From NCBI GenBank assembly GCA_949358305.1, contig OX442315.1:19186427-19246426 (forward strand): a stretch of DNA of 60,000 nt, given 5' to 3'. Position numbers and translations under genes: made by a program. The notes beneath the pieces are model-generated. The model was not told the origin of the DNA and did not search any database. It saw only the letters and a list, made by a program, of their open reading frames with translations. This stretch comes from Strigamia acuminata. Taxonomy: Eukaryota; Arthropoda; Chilopoda; Geophilomorpha; Linotaeniidae. Every line of letters begins with the position of its first letter. Position 1 is the first letter of the stretch. Positions 1-12,368 of the stretch are shown one piece after another.

Positions 1-2283
1 CTGGGAGACACTATTTTCATTTTGCTCGTTCGTGTATGCTTGTATTCATTAAGCTAACTTGTTTGTAGCCCGACACCATCTTATTGTTATGGAGCTTGTC
101 GCAGTCGTGTGTCCTTGTGTTTTTAATCTGATTGTTTTTGGAGAAGACGAACGAAAGAAAAAGCAGATCGAGGGAGCTCGATGTGTTCTTTGCTGCTGTG
201 ACATGAAATGAAAAATGCTCGCTCTCACACGGTGCGCACAGCTATTTTCACGGCCTAGGGGATTTTGGGCGTAGGGCCTATAAGTGAGCGTTGTACGGCG
301 CGATTAAGCCGCAGATTTACGACGAACTTGTTAACATAGTTTCAAATGTGGAGATACTCTTTTGGAATTAAAGTGTGAGGGAATGACTCCCATGACAGCC
401 AAGAGAGAAGTGTCTGTCACAAAAGGGAGTCGGGCAAAATATTCGACACATGGAATGAATTGAAATAAAATGTGAGCGTCGTATATATACTAAACATATA
501 TAATATAATACAGTAAAGGGTTTACACCTTCCTGATCGTGTTGTAAATTAATTCTAAACGGAAATTGAACCAAACTGATATGGCATGTTGTTCTCGATGT
601 AGGTTGCACTTAATTTATGTCCCTGTTTTATGCGAATTAAAGTACAGGGTTAAAAAAAACGTTCAAAATGGAATGTTTGGAGCGGGGAAAAAAAATTAGA
701 AAAAAATAAAAATGCAGGATTTTTTCGAGGTGGGTTATAAGGAAATAATTATGAGAAATGACCTCACTTTATACACTCGATTTTGCAAACTTTTGACTAA
801 ATGTATGCATGTGTCGCGTGAGCCTTGAAATGATTTATGCACTTTGAAAAATGGCATAAAATTCAGGAGCCTGGGAAATAACAGGTATACGCTCGCGTGA
901 GCTCCTTCAATGGACAGACAATCACGTGATATAAGCGCGGCCGCCATTGGAGGGCTGTGGCTGCTACCTGGCTTGTCGATGGCGGGGCGGGAGCTGTGTG
1001 GGCGTGGTCAAATCTCTTGGTAAACGCGATCAGTGTTCGCTCGGCAACAGACAGAAGCAAACGTACACGTTAACACATCGTTAAATGTTTTAATTTTGTT
1101 TTTACTTGAAGTATATTTTTTGGTATAAAATATTGCTGAAACAAAAAACCCGCCCCGTTTTTTCACGTGCAGACAGCCCTAATGAAAATGAAAGGGGGTC
1201 CCTGTGACGGTAAGCGAGATACATGCCTCTGAGCAAGTAATTGTACGGCTGCAATAATTTTCACACGTCTATAAAGGTTTAAATCATAAAAGTGGCATTT
1301 ACGGTCGCGTTGAGATATGTGGGAAAGTTGTATCTTTTTTTAATCTATACACCTGAATTGAAACGTGACGCAAATATACAGCTGTGGCTTATTTCCATTC
1401 GACAAACAAAGGGCTAACGAGCACAATTAAAACGTTATCTCCATTGCATCGGTTAGACATAGTTTTGTTTACATACATTGGATGTTATATCGGAGAATTA
1501 ATTTTGGCGAATGGATTTTTGTTTACCATTTTTACTTGATTGTTTGGTGCGAGAGAGGAATCGAGGCACCTGATAAAATAACTCAACCTTGAATGTCTTT
1601 TAGAAAAAATTGCAATGTGTTTGTCAATGTGATTATAAGACGGAATGAAATTTTATTTTTTTTGTTTCGGTTACGTATAGTGAATGTCAATTTTATTTTA
1701 TTTTTTTTTTTAATGTGACTTGCATTTTTTGGTTTGTTCGATTTTTTTGACGGTTGCAGCCTTAAATTGTAGTTAAACGTTTAGGTTATTTTTATTTTTG
1801 GTTTGGGTAAACGAAAATAAAGTATTGGATTTTATTTGGTGTGAAGCACAGTTTGGCTAATCAAACATTTGAAATAAAGAGTGATTATAAAACGATTGTA
1901 GGTCGTTTGAGTTATATCCAGCGTGAGTTAAATGATGAGCACACAAATTGGGGATCAAACACGGGCGATAGCTGTAGGCAAGCAGTCATTGCGATCTACG
2001 TCACATGAAATAAATTGTTATGGAGCTACTAGAAGGCCTATAAAATGACGTGAAAGTGACGCAGTGCTTTCATGAGCTCCGGAAAACACACGTGCCATGA
2101 GCGTGTAGTATAGTGTGCGAGAGTTTATTTGGAATTGTATACAGTTGAGGAAATGCTTCTTTTTTCAAACCCAAATGGCGCTTTTGTCACATATATTTTT
2201 TTATTAACTCGAGCTCATTCATTTTACATTCACCTTTTATATACATTTTACAACACACAAACTGGATTATTTCAATTTCAAAG

Positions 2284-2311
<28 letters not shown>
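2284..2311 (+). repeat. poly-T tract
   Basis: Uninterrupted run of 28 T. Confidence 0.9.
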
Positions 2312-2314
<3 letters not shown>

Positions 2315-5300
2315 TTGTATCGAAATATATTCCAAGTTGTATTTTTTTTCCTCCTTTTTTTTATACAAATGTCACGGACTGGTCGTGACATTACAAGAAA
2401 AAATGGGAGGTCTGCTTCCGAAGAATGATAAGGTCGACTTTGTTTGGATCGTAACCTGAATCTACTCCTAATATACTTTAGACTGGGCTTTGTAAATATG
2501 TCGAGTTGAAGATGGCATTGTAGCTTCTTTTATAAATGAGGTGGGGTTGTGTGAATTTGGAAGTAGAGCAAAAGATGATGTGACACGATAAGGTAGCCAA
2601 TCTTGTGTCCACGCTGTCTCACATGAAATTTATACAATTTTCTTTTCAAAATTATAACCCACACATGGTTAAAAATGAAGAAATGGGGAATCTTTAGCTC
2701 GGGTTTTTTTCTGTATTTTATATTCTCACGATAGGAGTCGATAAGCCTAAAATGGCTGTGTTGATAAGCAGTTTTGGAGAGTTTTATATCTCCCTGCCAT
2801 TGGTTAAATGTTGAGCTTGTTTAAAATGCTTAATTTGGATTTTTTTTCGTCTTTCCAACTGACTTTAGGTGCTAAATGACCTCACTTAATTTCCATAAAG
2901 TTAATCAGCTAAGTTGTCTCGCTTTTCTAATGTAGACACTGCATATATATAACGAAAGATAAATTTTGTGTGTCCTTAGGGGTCTTGTGACTGATTAGAA
3001 AAGAAGCCATATTCTCATTAAAAAGCTTGACGTATGGGCTTTCGAGATTATTCCACAGTGTGATGAATAATGCAACTTGCTCTGGCATACATTAGAGTTT
3101 TGTTAAATAAAAATATTCGGGAATATTTAAAAGTGGAGGTTTTTATTTTTATTTTATTGTTTCATGCTGGTTATGTGATACTTTGCATTTTGTGGTGGTT
3201 GTGATGCGAAATGTAACACTAATGTGAGGAGAATTTTGGCTGCGATTTCTTTCAGGATACAAGAAAATAATAAATTGTACTTTTCTTTTCTGTTTTTGTG
3301 CTATCAAATTCAGTGGATGGAATTTTAGAATTAAATCCGTTTATTTGAGACTACTGTGTGAGAGTTGTGTGCGATTTTGTTGGCGTATAGTGCAGGGAGA
3401 GGCGAAATCGGAGTCGATGGTGGTTTAGTTGTGTCCTCCATTTTTGAGGAGGGGCTTGAGTCTTGCTCTAATTTACTACAATTTTATACGCTGAAAAGGT
3501 GGATTTTACCACGGATTTTAACATTGAAAGGCTTAATTGTAAGGTTTAATTTATGATGGTACATAAATACGATTTTTTTTAAATAAAGCAAACGTTTTGA
3601 AAACGCATCATTTTCATCGTCAGAAATAGGCCTAAAAAGGAGAAACCCGCTCCCCGTTTCATCTTTTCCTCTCGTGCGCGCTCACAAGGGAAAAACGAAG
3701 CAGAAAAAAAATAATAATAGAATGAGAAAAAGCAAGGGAAAGGTTATTTTTGCTTTTATTACATGCGAGATAGTGATTAGACTGAAATATATGCGACGAT
3801 GACCATAATTTAATAAGATATTATTCGGACAGCAATAAATAGTAAGTAAATGAAAGGGAGATCCAACCGCGCGTAACGAGTCAACTTAAGCCCAAACAGA
3901 AAATGCGAGAAATTTAATTCACCGCAAATCCAGCGGTTAAGCCCCAAATTGTGCGACAAAATTCGAGTTGTGCTCCCTATGGCGAGCTCTGCCGACTAAA
4001 TGAACGGAATGTCTAAAGCCATTGCTGCTGTTTTGATTTTTATGGACTGTGTCATAAAACAATGAATTTGTCGGCGCACATCACTTGCTTCTTCGGTTGG
4101 GGGAAAGGAACTTAAGGTAAAATAAAAAATTTAAGGGAGGAAAAAATCCGTGCCATTTTATTTTAATCCTAATTATTATTATTATTATCATCGCGACGAA
4201 TAAAATGTTGAAATACTATTTTGGTTTGTAAGTGGAAGTTTTGGGGCTGGCCTTGTGTCTTGTTTTCATTTTATTGGCTCAGCTTCTTCGTTTAGATTCA
4301 ATATATCTGTTATTATTAATGAGCGGCGTGCTTTGCCAACCCACTCCAGTTGCAATGTTTTCTCTAAGCAGACAGATTGTTAATTTATGTGCTGTATTTG
4401 AGGTGTCCTGGTTGTCTATAAAATTCAATCTGTCCACAGTTGCCATTAGACACACGCGCAAGTGCACACTCGAACGCATTTGGATTTTCGCTTTTTTTTT
4501 TTATTTTTTTATATACTTTTCTGGAGTTTCTAATGTGATCTATGCTTTGGATATGCTGAATGCATCCAAAGAAGTATTAGGATTCAGTCAAATATAAATA
4601 AACAAATAAAAAATAAAGCGAAAGGAATTGATATGTTTGTTGTTGGGTGTTGGGAATGGCCAAATGGGCAATGCTTTTTTTTTTCTTTCTTTTTTTTTTA
4701 CTTTCCTTTTTCGTTACAGTTTGGAGTGTATTGCTTCTGTTATAACGTGCAAGTGAGAAAAGCTTTTGTAAAATGTTGGTATATACAGATTTTACGTGCT
4801 TTGTTCTTGTGTGGGAATGTGGTGTAAAAGGAACCACATGCAGCGGACCTGAGGGCAACGTCAAAGAATAAGATTCAGAGCATTTTGTGACAGTCGGGGA
4901 TTGTCTTCTTTATTGGACCATTGGGCAGGGGGTGACTGCCTAACGGCCTAATTTTACTAGTGACAACCCCTCACGTAATGAGAGCAAACTTTGAACCAAA
5001 CAAAGACCCCTAGGACCACTGACTATACAACTTTCTCGAGGCAATTCTGGTCCACTGTAAAAGTTTAGGGCTCGAGATTTTTAAGAAGTTGTTAAAACAT
5101 TTTGTTTTTATTTATTTTTTATTTTATTTTTTATTTTTTACTTTTGGAAGAAATAAAAAAAAACATTGTGTGATGTTGACAGTAAAAGAAAATTGCTCTT
5201 TTTGTAATCAGTTTGGATAATTGGGAAAAAGTTTTTTCTTTTTTTGATAGACTCCTTAAGGAATAATTTAAGTCGGAGACAATTTTCTTGGGGATGAATT

Positions 5301-6831
5301 GAGTATTTTGAGCAATAAAAAAATGTTAGCCATGCACTGGGATTGGCTCGTCTAAAGCATGGTTAAATCGGCGTGTATTGGGTTTGATGGTATAGATTAC
5401 TGCGTGTAAGGAGAATTAGCATTAGGTGGAATGCAAATGAGAGAAGGTTTATATCTGCTGTTATAGCCTGGAACGTGAATGATATTTGTGAGTAGGGGAA
5501 GAAGGAAAGCCTGAATTTGAAAGCAGCATGCAAATGCATTTGTAATTTGAGGTCTTGTGTGGACAAGGAATGACGAAGTCCTAACATGCTCAGCATTCAT
5601 TCGAGCGGAGAAAGAAAAACGGCGTTAATTTATGAGATTCATCTCGGGAAAGCCAATTGTGTAGTTCTTTCCAATCTAAGGTGGTGGGCTGAGAATATGA
5701 AAAGTTGTTTCAATCTCGCTGGAATTGTGTGTAGTTGCTGGACTATTACGATAAGGCGTCCAAGACGAGATCTTAATGGAGTCTGTGCATACACTCTGGA
5801 GAAAAATGATTCACTTTTCTATCACGATTTTGCTCGAAAGGAATTTAATTGAATGTTTAACAAGGGTTATTTTAATTGTAATGGCCAATTGAGTACACAC
5901 TGGGAACTGGAATTTCCATGTTTGTATACATTAAGTCAGAAGGGAAGTTTGGTGGGGGGAAAAAATTTAAATCCACGACTCAGGTACTGCCTGTGACTCT
6001 GATCATCTTTATAATGTTTGGAGAAGCGATTGCGAGGTTTTTATTTTTTTTTTATTTTCAATCTTAAGTAAGATTAACTAGGTGACTTTACAAGTTGCTA
6101 AAACCAATAATTATCGTCTGGATGTTTTTTTCCTCGTCTCTCTCGCGTTGGATCGAATGCTGATTCTAATTTATTTGCTTGTGAGAGGTCTCAATGTGCG
6201 GCGATATTGATCAAACGCCCTGCAACCCCTTGATAAGTTGGATTTAAACTCTTCCACCTTGTGCTTGCAACCGAAATGAAGCGTTACCTTGAGCACCTAA
6301 GAGGCCTGTAACCCACCCTATAAAATTCGAAACCGACTATTTGAAATGATAAACATTAAAATAAAAAAAAATTCTTCTCGGTCTTTGATTATATGTATTT
6401 GACACATTTTTGTAATAGATAATTAACATTCTAATTTTGTGTTTTTTTTTTTTCTTTTTCTTTTTCTCTTTCTCGCTCTTTTTGTATTAGATAAGTAATG
6501 ATAGGGTTCAGAGACCTGGACAAATACAAGTGAGCAACTAGCAAAACACGTCACGCCCCAACATCCTCTTGAGATGTAAAGGTAGGATAAAATTTTCACT
6601 TTATTTTTTCACAAATGGATAAAAACGAGGAATTTAATCGAGCAACGGTTGATTGAAAAATTAAACTGTTTTAAGTGATGTATAATTTGAGTGTGGTCTT
6701 TAATTTTGAAATTTTAAGCTAATTTTATCAAACGATATGGCATGAGGTCAAGGACAGGAAATAAATCCTCGAATATCAAAATATTAGTGTTTTTTTCTTT
6801 TCTTTTTAAATGATCATTGACTCGTTGAGAG

Positions 6832-6881
6832 TATATACATATATATATATATATTTTTTTATGTACGCGTGTGTGTGTGTT
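6832..6881 (+). repeat. TA and GT dinucleotide repeats
   Basis: A (TA)n stretch, a short T tract and a (GT)n stretch lie next to each other. Confidence 0.85.
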
Positions 6882-8406
6882 TATACATTAAAGTTTATGT
6901 ATACATAGCCACGAGTGAAACGTTAGACATATTAAAAACGCTTGCACAAGCAAACACGCAGTAAATTGATCTCTACCCGATGTTGTGGGCACACCTGTTG
7001 TCATAACCTGAACGTGTATTCAATTTTCAGTGTTAAAAGTTACGTAAACAAATGGGGCAATATAAACAAACAATATATACGGCTTTGATGACAAGTCCAA
7101 TTAAAAAGAAAAAGTGCATTCGGTACTTACGAGTTTAGCAGGAGTTCGGTATTAGGCGTGTCAGGTACGGATGACTTGTCTGTACACAACGTGCACTAGC
7201 TGATGAAATGACGTCAGCACATTTGAACTCTTGCCAACTGCTGCTGATTAACGAGGAAATTATGGAAAATGTAGTTGTCCGGTTTTGTCGACGGCACTGA
7301 GTTTATCCGAGGCTCTGTGGACGAGAAAAGGAGAAGAATCCAAAGATAACCGAGATGTTAGGTGTTGGTGTAACTGTGTGTTTCTGTCAAATATCCATTG
7401 GAGGAAGTGTGAGTCCCAACAATCGTAGGGGCTATGTTTGGTATTGTAAAACCCCTCTGGCCTCTTTTATGGTGTGCAATGCACTTGGATAATAGTGTTT
7501 TATGGCATTAATGAGTGCACTTTTAGAACCCTGTGTAACATGTCATTTGAATCCCACTACAAGCTTTTTTTTTCTTCTTCCTCTTTACATAGTGTACCCG
7601 CTCGCCCCCTTCTGCTTTTCCTTTCTTTTTCAGCAAATCGCCTTCGTTGCACAATGTTCTTCACCTGCAGAAATGACAAGATTATAAAACGAAGCCGATC
7701 CTTGAGGCTAGAAAGATAACACCTATTGGAATATCTATTGTAAAACTTGAATCTTTCCCCCCCTTTTGCCAATATCCTTTTACTAGCTTATTACCCCACG
7801 CATTAGATGGGGGAAAAGTTGATGACCGTGATGCAATTGGCTCTTCCCTCGAATCGCCTATTCCCCCATATTCCTTATTGAAAAAGAGTGAAAGTTTTTG
7901 CATGTCCGCCCTCTTGTTTGGGGTTTAACACCTTCCCCTCAGGCGTGGACATTACGCTCCCCTGTTTTGGAGTGTCCTCTTTCGGTGATTGCCCACAGAC
8001 AGGTGAGGTGAGTGATATTAGCATGCCGTACAGGTGCGTGGTTCCTTGAAGGTTGGAGGAAATGCACCGTCTGGTGAAGAATCGATGACCTAAAGAAAAA
8101 TTATACGACAAAATTGAATTAGTTTTTTTTTATTGAGTTTGATATTAATAACATTTGCCAAGTTTGCCGTATTTATAAGCATGCGGACATAAAGGGTTTT
8201 CTGTATCTAAAAATAATAAACCTCATTTATTTTGGTTGTTGCAATTTTTTGCGTATCTATGGTCCAATTGAAAAAAGACTCAGGACTTCCCACTTGGTCC
8301 TTTAGATCTTTTGTCTTTGTCTAGGGCAGCAAATACCGAAAGACCGAACCTGTTCGTATTTTTACACAATTGTCTTAAAATAGGAAATATATTGAGCTGA
8401 CCACAA

Positions 8407-8460
8407 ATTTTTTAATTTTTAATTTTTTAATTTTTTAATTTTTAAGTTTAATTTTTTTTT
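8407..8460 (+). repeat. T-rich tandem repeat, TTTTTTAA unit
   Basis: About five copies of an eight-base T-rich unit, then a T run. Confidence 0.8.
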
Positions 8461-10028
8461 GGTGAGAATATTCATCTTGCGATGCAGAAGTTTTGAGCAT
8501 GAACAATTTCCTTGCTTCTGATATTGTTTTAAAAAAAATGTTGGCAAAGGCGCTATCTTGAGAAAGCATCCCATGAAGTGGCACGTTTTATCAGTCATCC
8601 ATTTTAAAAATTATTGGATTAAAATGAAATATCGGTGCTCTTACAGCAGGTTCAATTCCCTGAGTAAATATAGCGTTTTTTTCCCTTGCTGAATTTATTT
8701 TAATCCTATTATATTCATTATCATGTGAAAAAATCTGAATCGATGGCATATTGTATCACACATTTTCATTCTTTCTCTCTTATTTTGGGACATAAAAAAT
8801 AAAATTAAAACTATACACGGTGAGAATATATTTTCTTCTTCTTTTCTTTTTCTTTGAATAGTCGAAGAAAGCTTAAAACCCATGTTTTGAAAACAAAACT
8901 TTGTTAGAGCTTGCACTCCAGGTAAAGAGAAAAGTGAAAGTTGTAAAAACAAGGAGTTGAATGGGTCTGGACAGGTTGCGCTGCAGGACAACTGTTTTAG
9001 CCATTGTCCAGTCGGAGGCGTCTGCCGGGTGTTTGACAATGACAAACGAAAATTGTACAGGTTTTTGCGTAAGGGATGTGCAACAAACTTTCTCAACCCA
9101 TCACTTTCCCTTTGGTTAGCTGCTTTAAACAAGAGACAAACGTCAGCTTCGGCGTTCCTTTTGGCATTTTCCTTTCTTTCTTCCATTCGACGACGTCTCA
9201 ATTTTCTTGGGCTTGTTCTCGCTTGCTCTACTCCAAATTTGCGGTTTATTGTATTAGCCTCTTGTGGGGTATTTCGATTGAAATTGAGACGGCAAATTAA
9301 TTTGGCACCACGGAAACCTTTAAATTAGACAAAATTGCTTGTTAGTTGGTTTTGCGACGTTGTCTTTGTGACAAATTTTACAGACGAAGACGCGCGACTT
9401 GTGGAAGGTGAGTGTAAGCATTTTTATTACTCATCATGTCGGTTATTTAGAGCACTCTTAAAATGTTTCATGGACGTTCCGACTTTTTATTTTATCTTGT
9501 CTTTAATTTTTTTTTTAATATTCCATTTGTTTTACAACTTCAGAATGGTGCCATTAAAATTTATTGCAATTGTTTATACGCCACATTTTTTAAATAATTC
9601 TGCGACTTTTAAATGTGCGTTTAAAAAGATTGTAGTTGTTGTTGATGATCATGTTAAAGCTTTAATTACAATCGTAGGAAAAAAATTTCTTGTCTAATTA
9701 TTTATATAAAAAACAGTTTGGAGGGAAAAGGGAATTCTTGTTGTTTTTTATAGACATCAACTGGAGTAAGAGCAATCCATCATTAATCCATTTATCTCTA
9801 TCTTACGATGTGATGGACGTTTTTTTGAGCACTTTCCAAACCCTCAGGGACACCTGCTGATTGCTCAAATATATGAAAGCATTATCACGTGACCCTGAGG
9901 ACTACAGGTAAATTCGTTGGAAACGTCAAAAAATTCTTAAGAGATGGCGTGGTTTGAAAGCAAATAGCCAATTAGGATCAATTCTGAGGAATTCGTGACA
10001 TAAATTTTGTGTTTTTATACAAGTGTAC

Positions 10029-10062
10029 AATATATATATTACAATATATATATATATATATA
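10029..10062 (+). repeat. TA dinucleotide repeat
   Basis: (TA)n interrupted once by TTACAA. Confidence 0.85.
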
Positions 10063-10943
10063 CAGGGTGAAACTAAAAATAAGTATATTTATTGGAAATA
10101 GGAATAATTACAACAATATAATAATTAATTAAGTTAGTCAGGAGTTGATTTTTTAAAAATATATTTAATTTTATTTCTTAGAAAATCGTCAATATAAATG
10201 TCTTATTTTATCATTTGTTGAAAAATTGTGTTATCAATATTGGTATTGAAATGTGTCATGTTTAGTCTTGAGACCTGTTGCTTTCGGTTTGCTGAGGTCG
10301 GCTGTAATTACAAGTTATCAGATTTTGCAATTATATTTACAATTAAACATCGAGGATTTTTCCTTATATTATTTTCTTTTTTTTTTCTTTTACATACATG
10401 TCTAGTTATTTTCATTTTATTCATTTATTATTTTATTTTTTTGAAAACACTACGAGATAATGATATTAAAAATAAACAAAATGCAATTTTAAATGTTAAA
10501 AAATGGGGTTTTTTATATATATATTTTTAATGTTACAGCAAGCGGTGTATTGGAAAACGAAGGGATTTGAAATATTTTTATGATGGTGAGAAAAAAGTTT
10601 TATAGACTCGGCCTTGAAAGGAAAAGTGATTGTAATACAATGTTACAAATGAAGAAATTGTGTAGTAGATTTGACACGCGCAAACTAGTCGTTTTCAAAG
10701 TGTTTATAGCTGCAACTTAACCTTGCGGGCGGAGAGTGAGAATACGTCACGTTATGAGATGGCCTTTGAGGACTAGCACTTCAAGCACTGCCAAATGCGT
10801 GGAATTTGGTTGAACGCATAAAGGAGCCGTTGGGACGCCCCATTTTTATTTAAGGGCCATTTGTTGGCTGGTGGGCAGAGAAATAGATGCGGGTGGTGGT
10901 CGCAGGACTATTAAAATGCCGTTAAAATGTTGAAAGAAGGTAG

Positions 10944-10982
10944 TATAAGGAGTTCTAAGTTGGCATAGTCCCCTCAGTTCAT
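10944..10982 (+). promoter_or_regulatory. abd-A: candidate distal core promoter (TATA-like plus initiator)
   Basis: TATAAGG at 10944-10950 is followed by TCAGTT at 10974-10979, which fits the arthropod initiator TCA(G/T)T(T/C). Taking the A at 10976 as +1 puts the TATA-like element at about -32, the usual distance. The GC-rich stretch begins just downstream. No DPE fit is seen at +28. The motifs are seen directly; use as the abd-A start is inferred. Confidence 0.45.
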
Positions 10983-11068
10983 TGAAAGAGTGGCGCTCCG
11001 GCCGCTTTCCGAAGCAGCTTCACTTCAGTGCTAGCTAGAGCTAGTTGTTTCACTTTCTCTTGGCGCCG

Positions 11069-11131
11069 TTTTTTTTTTTTTTTTTTTCTATTTTTTTTTT
11101 TTTTTTTTTCTTTTCTTTTCTTGTTCTTCCT
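11069..11131 (+). repeat. poly-T and pyrimidine tract in the abd-A leader region
   Basis: Two T runs of about 19 bases each separated by CTA or C, continuing as a CT-rich stretch. Confidence 0.85.
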
Positions 11132-11739
11132 TTCCTTGTGTGCTGCAGCAGCGTCGCCCTTCCTCCCTCTCCTCTCCTCTCATTGCCTTGCCTCGCCTCG
11201 CCTCTCCACTCCACACCGACGCCGTGACTGCGTCACGCCTCGATCGCTCGCTCCCAGATCTCGAGCTGAACTGAGACATAATCACGTGACCCAGAATCAT
11301 TTCATATTCTCTCAACTCGCGCCCTCCCCATCTTTTTCCGTCATGAACGATCGCCCCAATTGCCGCGTGCACACTCGGACATCATCAAGTGCTCGCTAAG
11401 AGGTGACCAAGTTTGCGTGCCTTGTCTCCGCCTCCTCGTCTCTGCGAATGTGAGAGAGAGACATGCCTGACACGCCGTGCTGAGCTACGGGAGCGTGGTC
11501 GTACCCGTGCTGCTTTCACTAACGATCGAGGGAAGACGCACTCTCTCGGCTAGCGATCGATGCTCATCGCCTACTCCCATAAGGCAATAGTAGCAGATAT
11601 TGCAGCCAGCACTCTACTATAGGCCAGCCGCGTGCGCCGCCGCCTGCCCTCCCCATTCATCGTACAACGAGTTAGGCCTATTTGTTGGAGTCAAACCTGC
11701 CAAACTGCGAGTGACGATGTGTTGAGTTCATCCGGCCAG

Positions 11740-11865
11740 GTAATTTAGCCACGTGCAAAGCAACAGTTCTAGCACACACAGAACATAAGATAGACAACTA
11801 ACACAATAGACGTAAACGCACTACGCACACTGAAACGAACGGGGCTTTTCCTTGTCCTTTCGAAG
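11740..11865 (+). other. possible small intron in the abd-A leader
   Basis: GGCCAG/GTAATT gives a good donor at 11740, and TTTTCCTTGTCCTTTCGAAG gives a good pyrimidine-rich acceptor ending at 11865. The 126-bp distance is a normal small-intron size for a compact arthropod genome. Removing it would delete the start codon (11852) of the longest upstream ORF. This is inferred from splice-site sequence only. Confidence 0.3.
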
Positions 11866-12219
11866 GTGGCAAGGCAAACCTTGGTGGAATCCTCCCTCGC
11901 CTCTCGCCTCTCGTCGGTGGCGTGATCGAGATCTAGTGGCAGTCAGTGGCGTCAGTCGAGTTCGAGGCCGGCATGAGGTTGCGAGAGTGTGGCTCCGTGC
12001 TCACGATCACGACGGCCTCGCCAGCCTGAGATTGGCGGACGCGAGGATGTTACCGCTTTTGAACGATTGTCCGCCACAAGTCGTGTAAAAACTAGAGGGA
12101 AATTATAAAATAAGAAGACGTGCAGAAAGATAGATAGACAGAAAGAGAAAAAAAGAGAAAAGTAGAGAAAAGAGGAAGGCTCATAAGCATTATAATTTAT
12201 TCAAAGCGTATCTCGATGC

Positions 12220-12358
12220 GATTGGCTGATGGTGACATGTGATATGTGATTGGTTGATATTGTTTACATGTCAAGACAGCCGATATTTTGTGACCATTAC
12301 TATAAGGATCCATTTGCTACGAGGTATAAAAGATTCCGTTTTAGTGTCGGCAAGAAAT
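12220..12358 (+). promoter_or_regulatory. abd-A: candidate proximal promoter with two inverted CCAAT repeats and a TATA box
   Basis: An 11-bp near-repeat, GATTGGCTGAT at 12220-12230 and GATTGGTTGAT at 12248-12258, carries two inverted CCAAT boxes. It is followed by TGTTTAC (forkhead-like) at 12261-12267 and a perfect TATAAAAG at 12325-12332. A start near 12356 would put TATA at -31 and the CCAAT boxes about 100-135 bp upstream, leaving a leader of only about 13 nt. No good initiator is seen. It may instead be part of the long leader. Confidence 0.35.
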
Positions 12359-12368
12359 ATGGTGTAAA

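Larger units (their letters stand above)
1..10943. other. non-coding region upstream of abd-A
   Basis: No protein gene is recognised in these 11 kb. The open frames are short, mostly T-rich or lysine/phenylalanine-rich and without known domains. By Hox collinearity this side should face Abd-B. More balanced islands lie at about 0.88-1.08, 1.92-2.13, 7.15-7.56, 8.88-9.33 and 9.77-9.95 kb. The remainder is AT-rich and holds homopolymer runs. The mir-iab-4/iab-8 hairpin, expected between abd-A and Abd-B, was looked for by its known mature sequence and not found here. Confidence 0.75.
10976..12368 (+). other. abd-A: candidate long 5' leader of abd-A
   Basis: About 1.4 kb of much more GC-rich sequence than its surroundings runs up to the start codon. 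It starts with a T/pyrimidine tract (about 11069-11200) and contains several short upstream ORFs: 18 codons from 11343, 20 codons from 11560, a six-codon one from 11464 and a 78-codon one at 11852-12088. None resembles a known protein. A long leader with upstream ORFs is common for Hox genes and would reduce translation. The 5' end depends on the distal promoter call. Confidence 0.5.

Noticed and set aside
2039-2045. TATAAAA with downstream CAGTG as a promoter of a non-coding RNA
   Set aside because: The initiator-like motif is at the wrong distance and nothing downstream supports a transcript.
8695-9201. 168-codon open frame on the - strand
   Set aside because: Rich in Lys/Arg and Phe/Leu as expected from translated AT-rich DNA, no recognised domain, and no promoter or splice context.
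10061-10075. TACAGGGTGA after a TA repeat, similar to the ends of some arthropod transposons (similar ATACAGGGTATG near 42454)
   Set aside because: No matching inverted terminal repeat, target duplication or transposase is seen.
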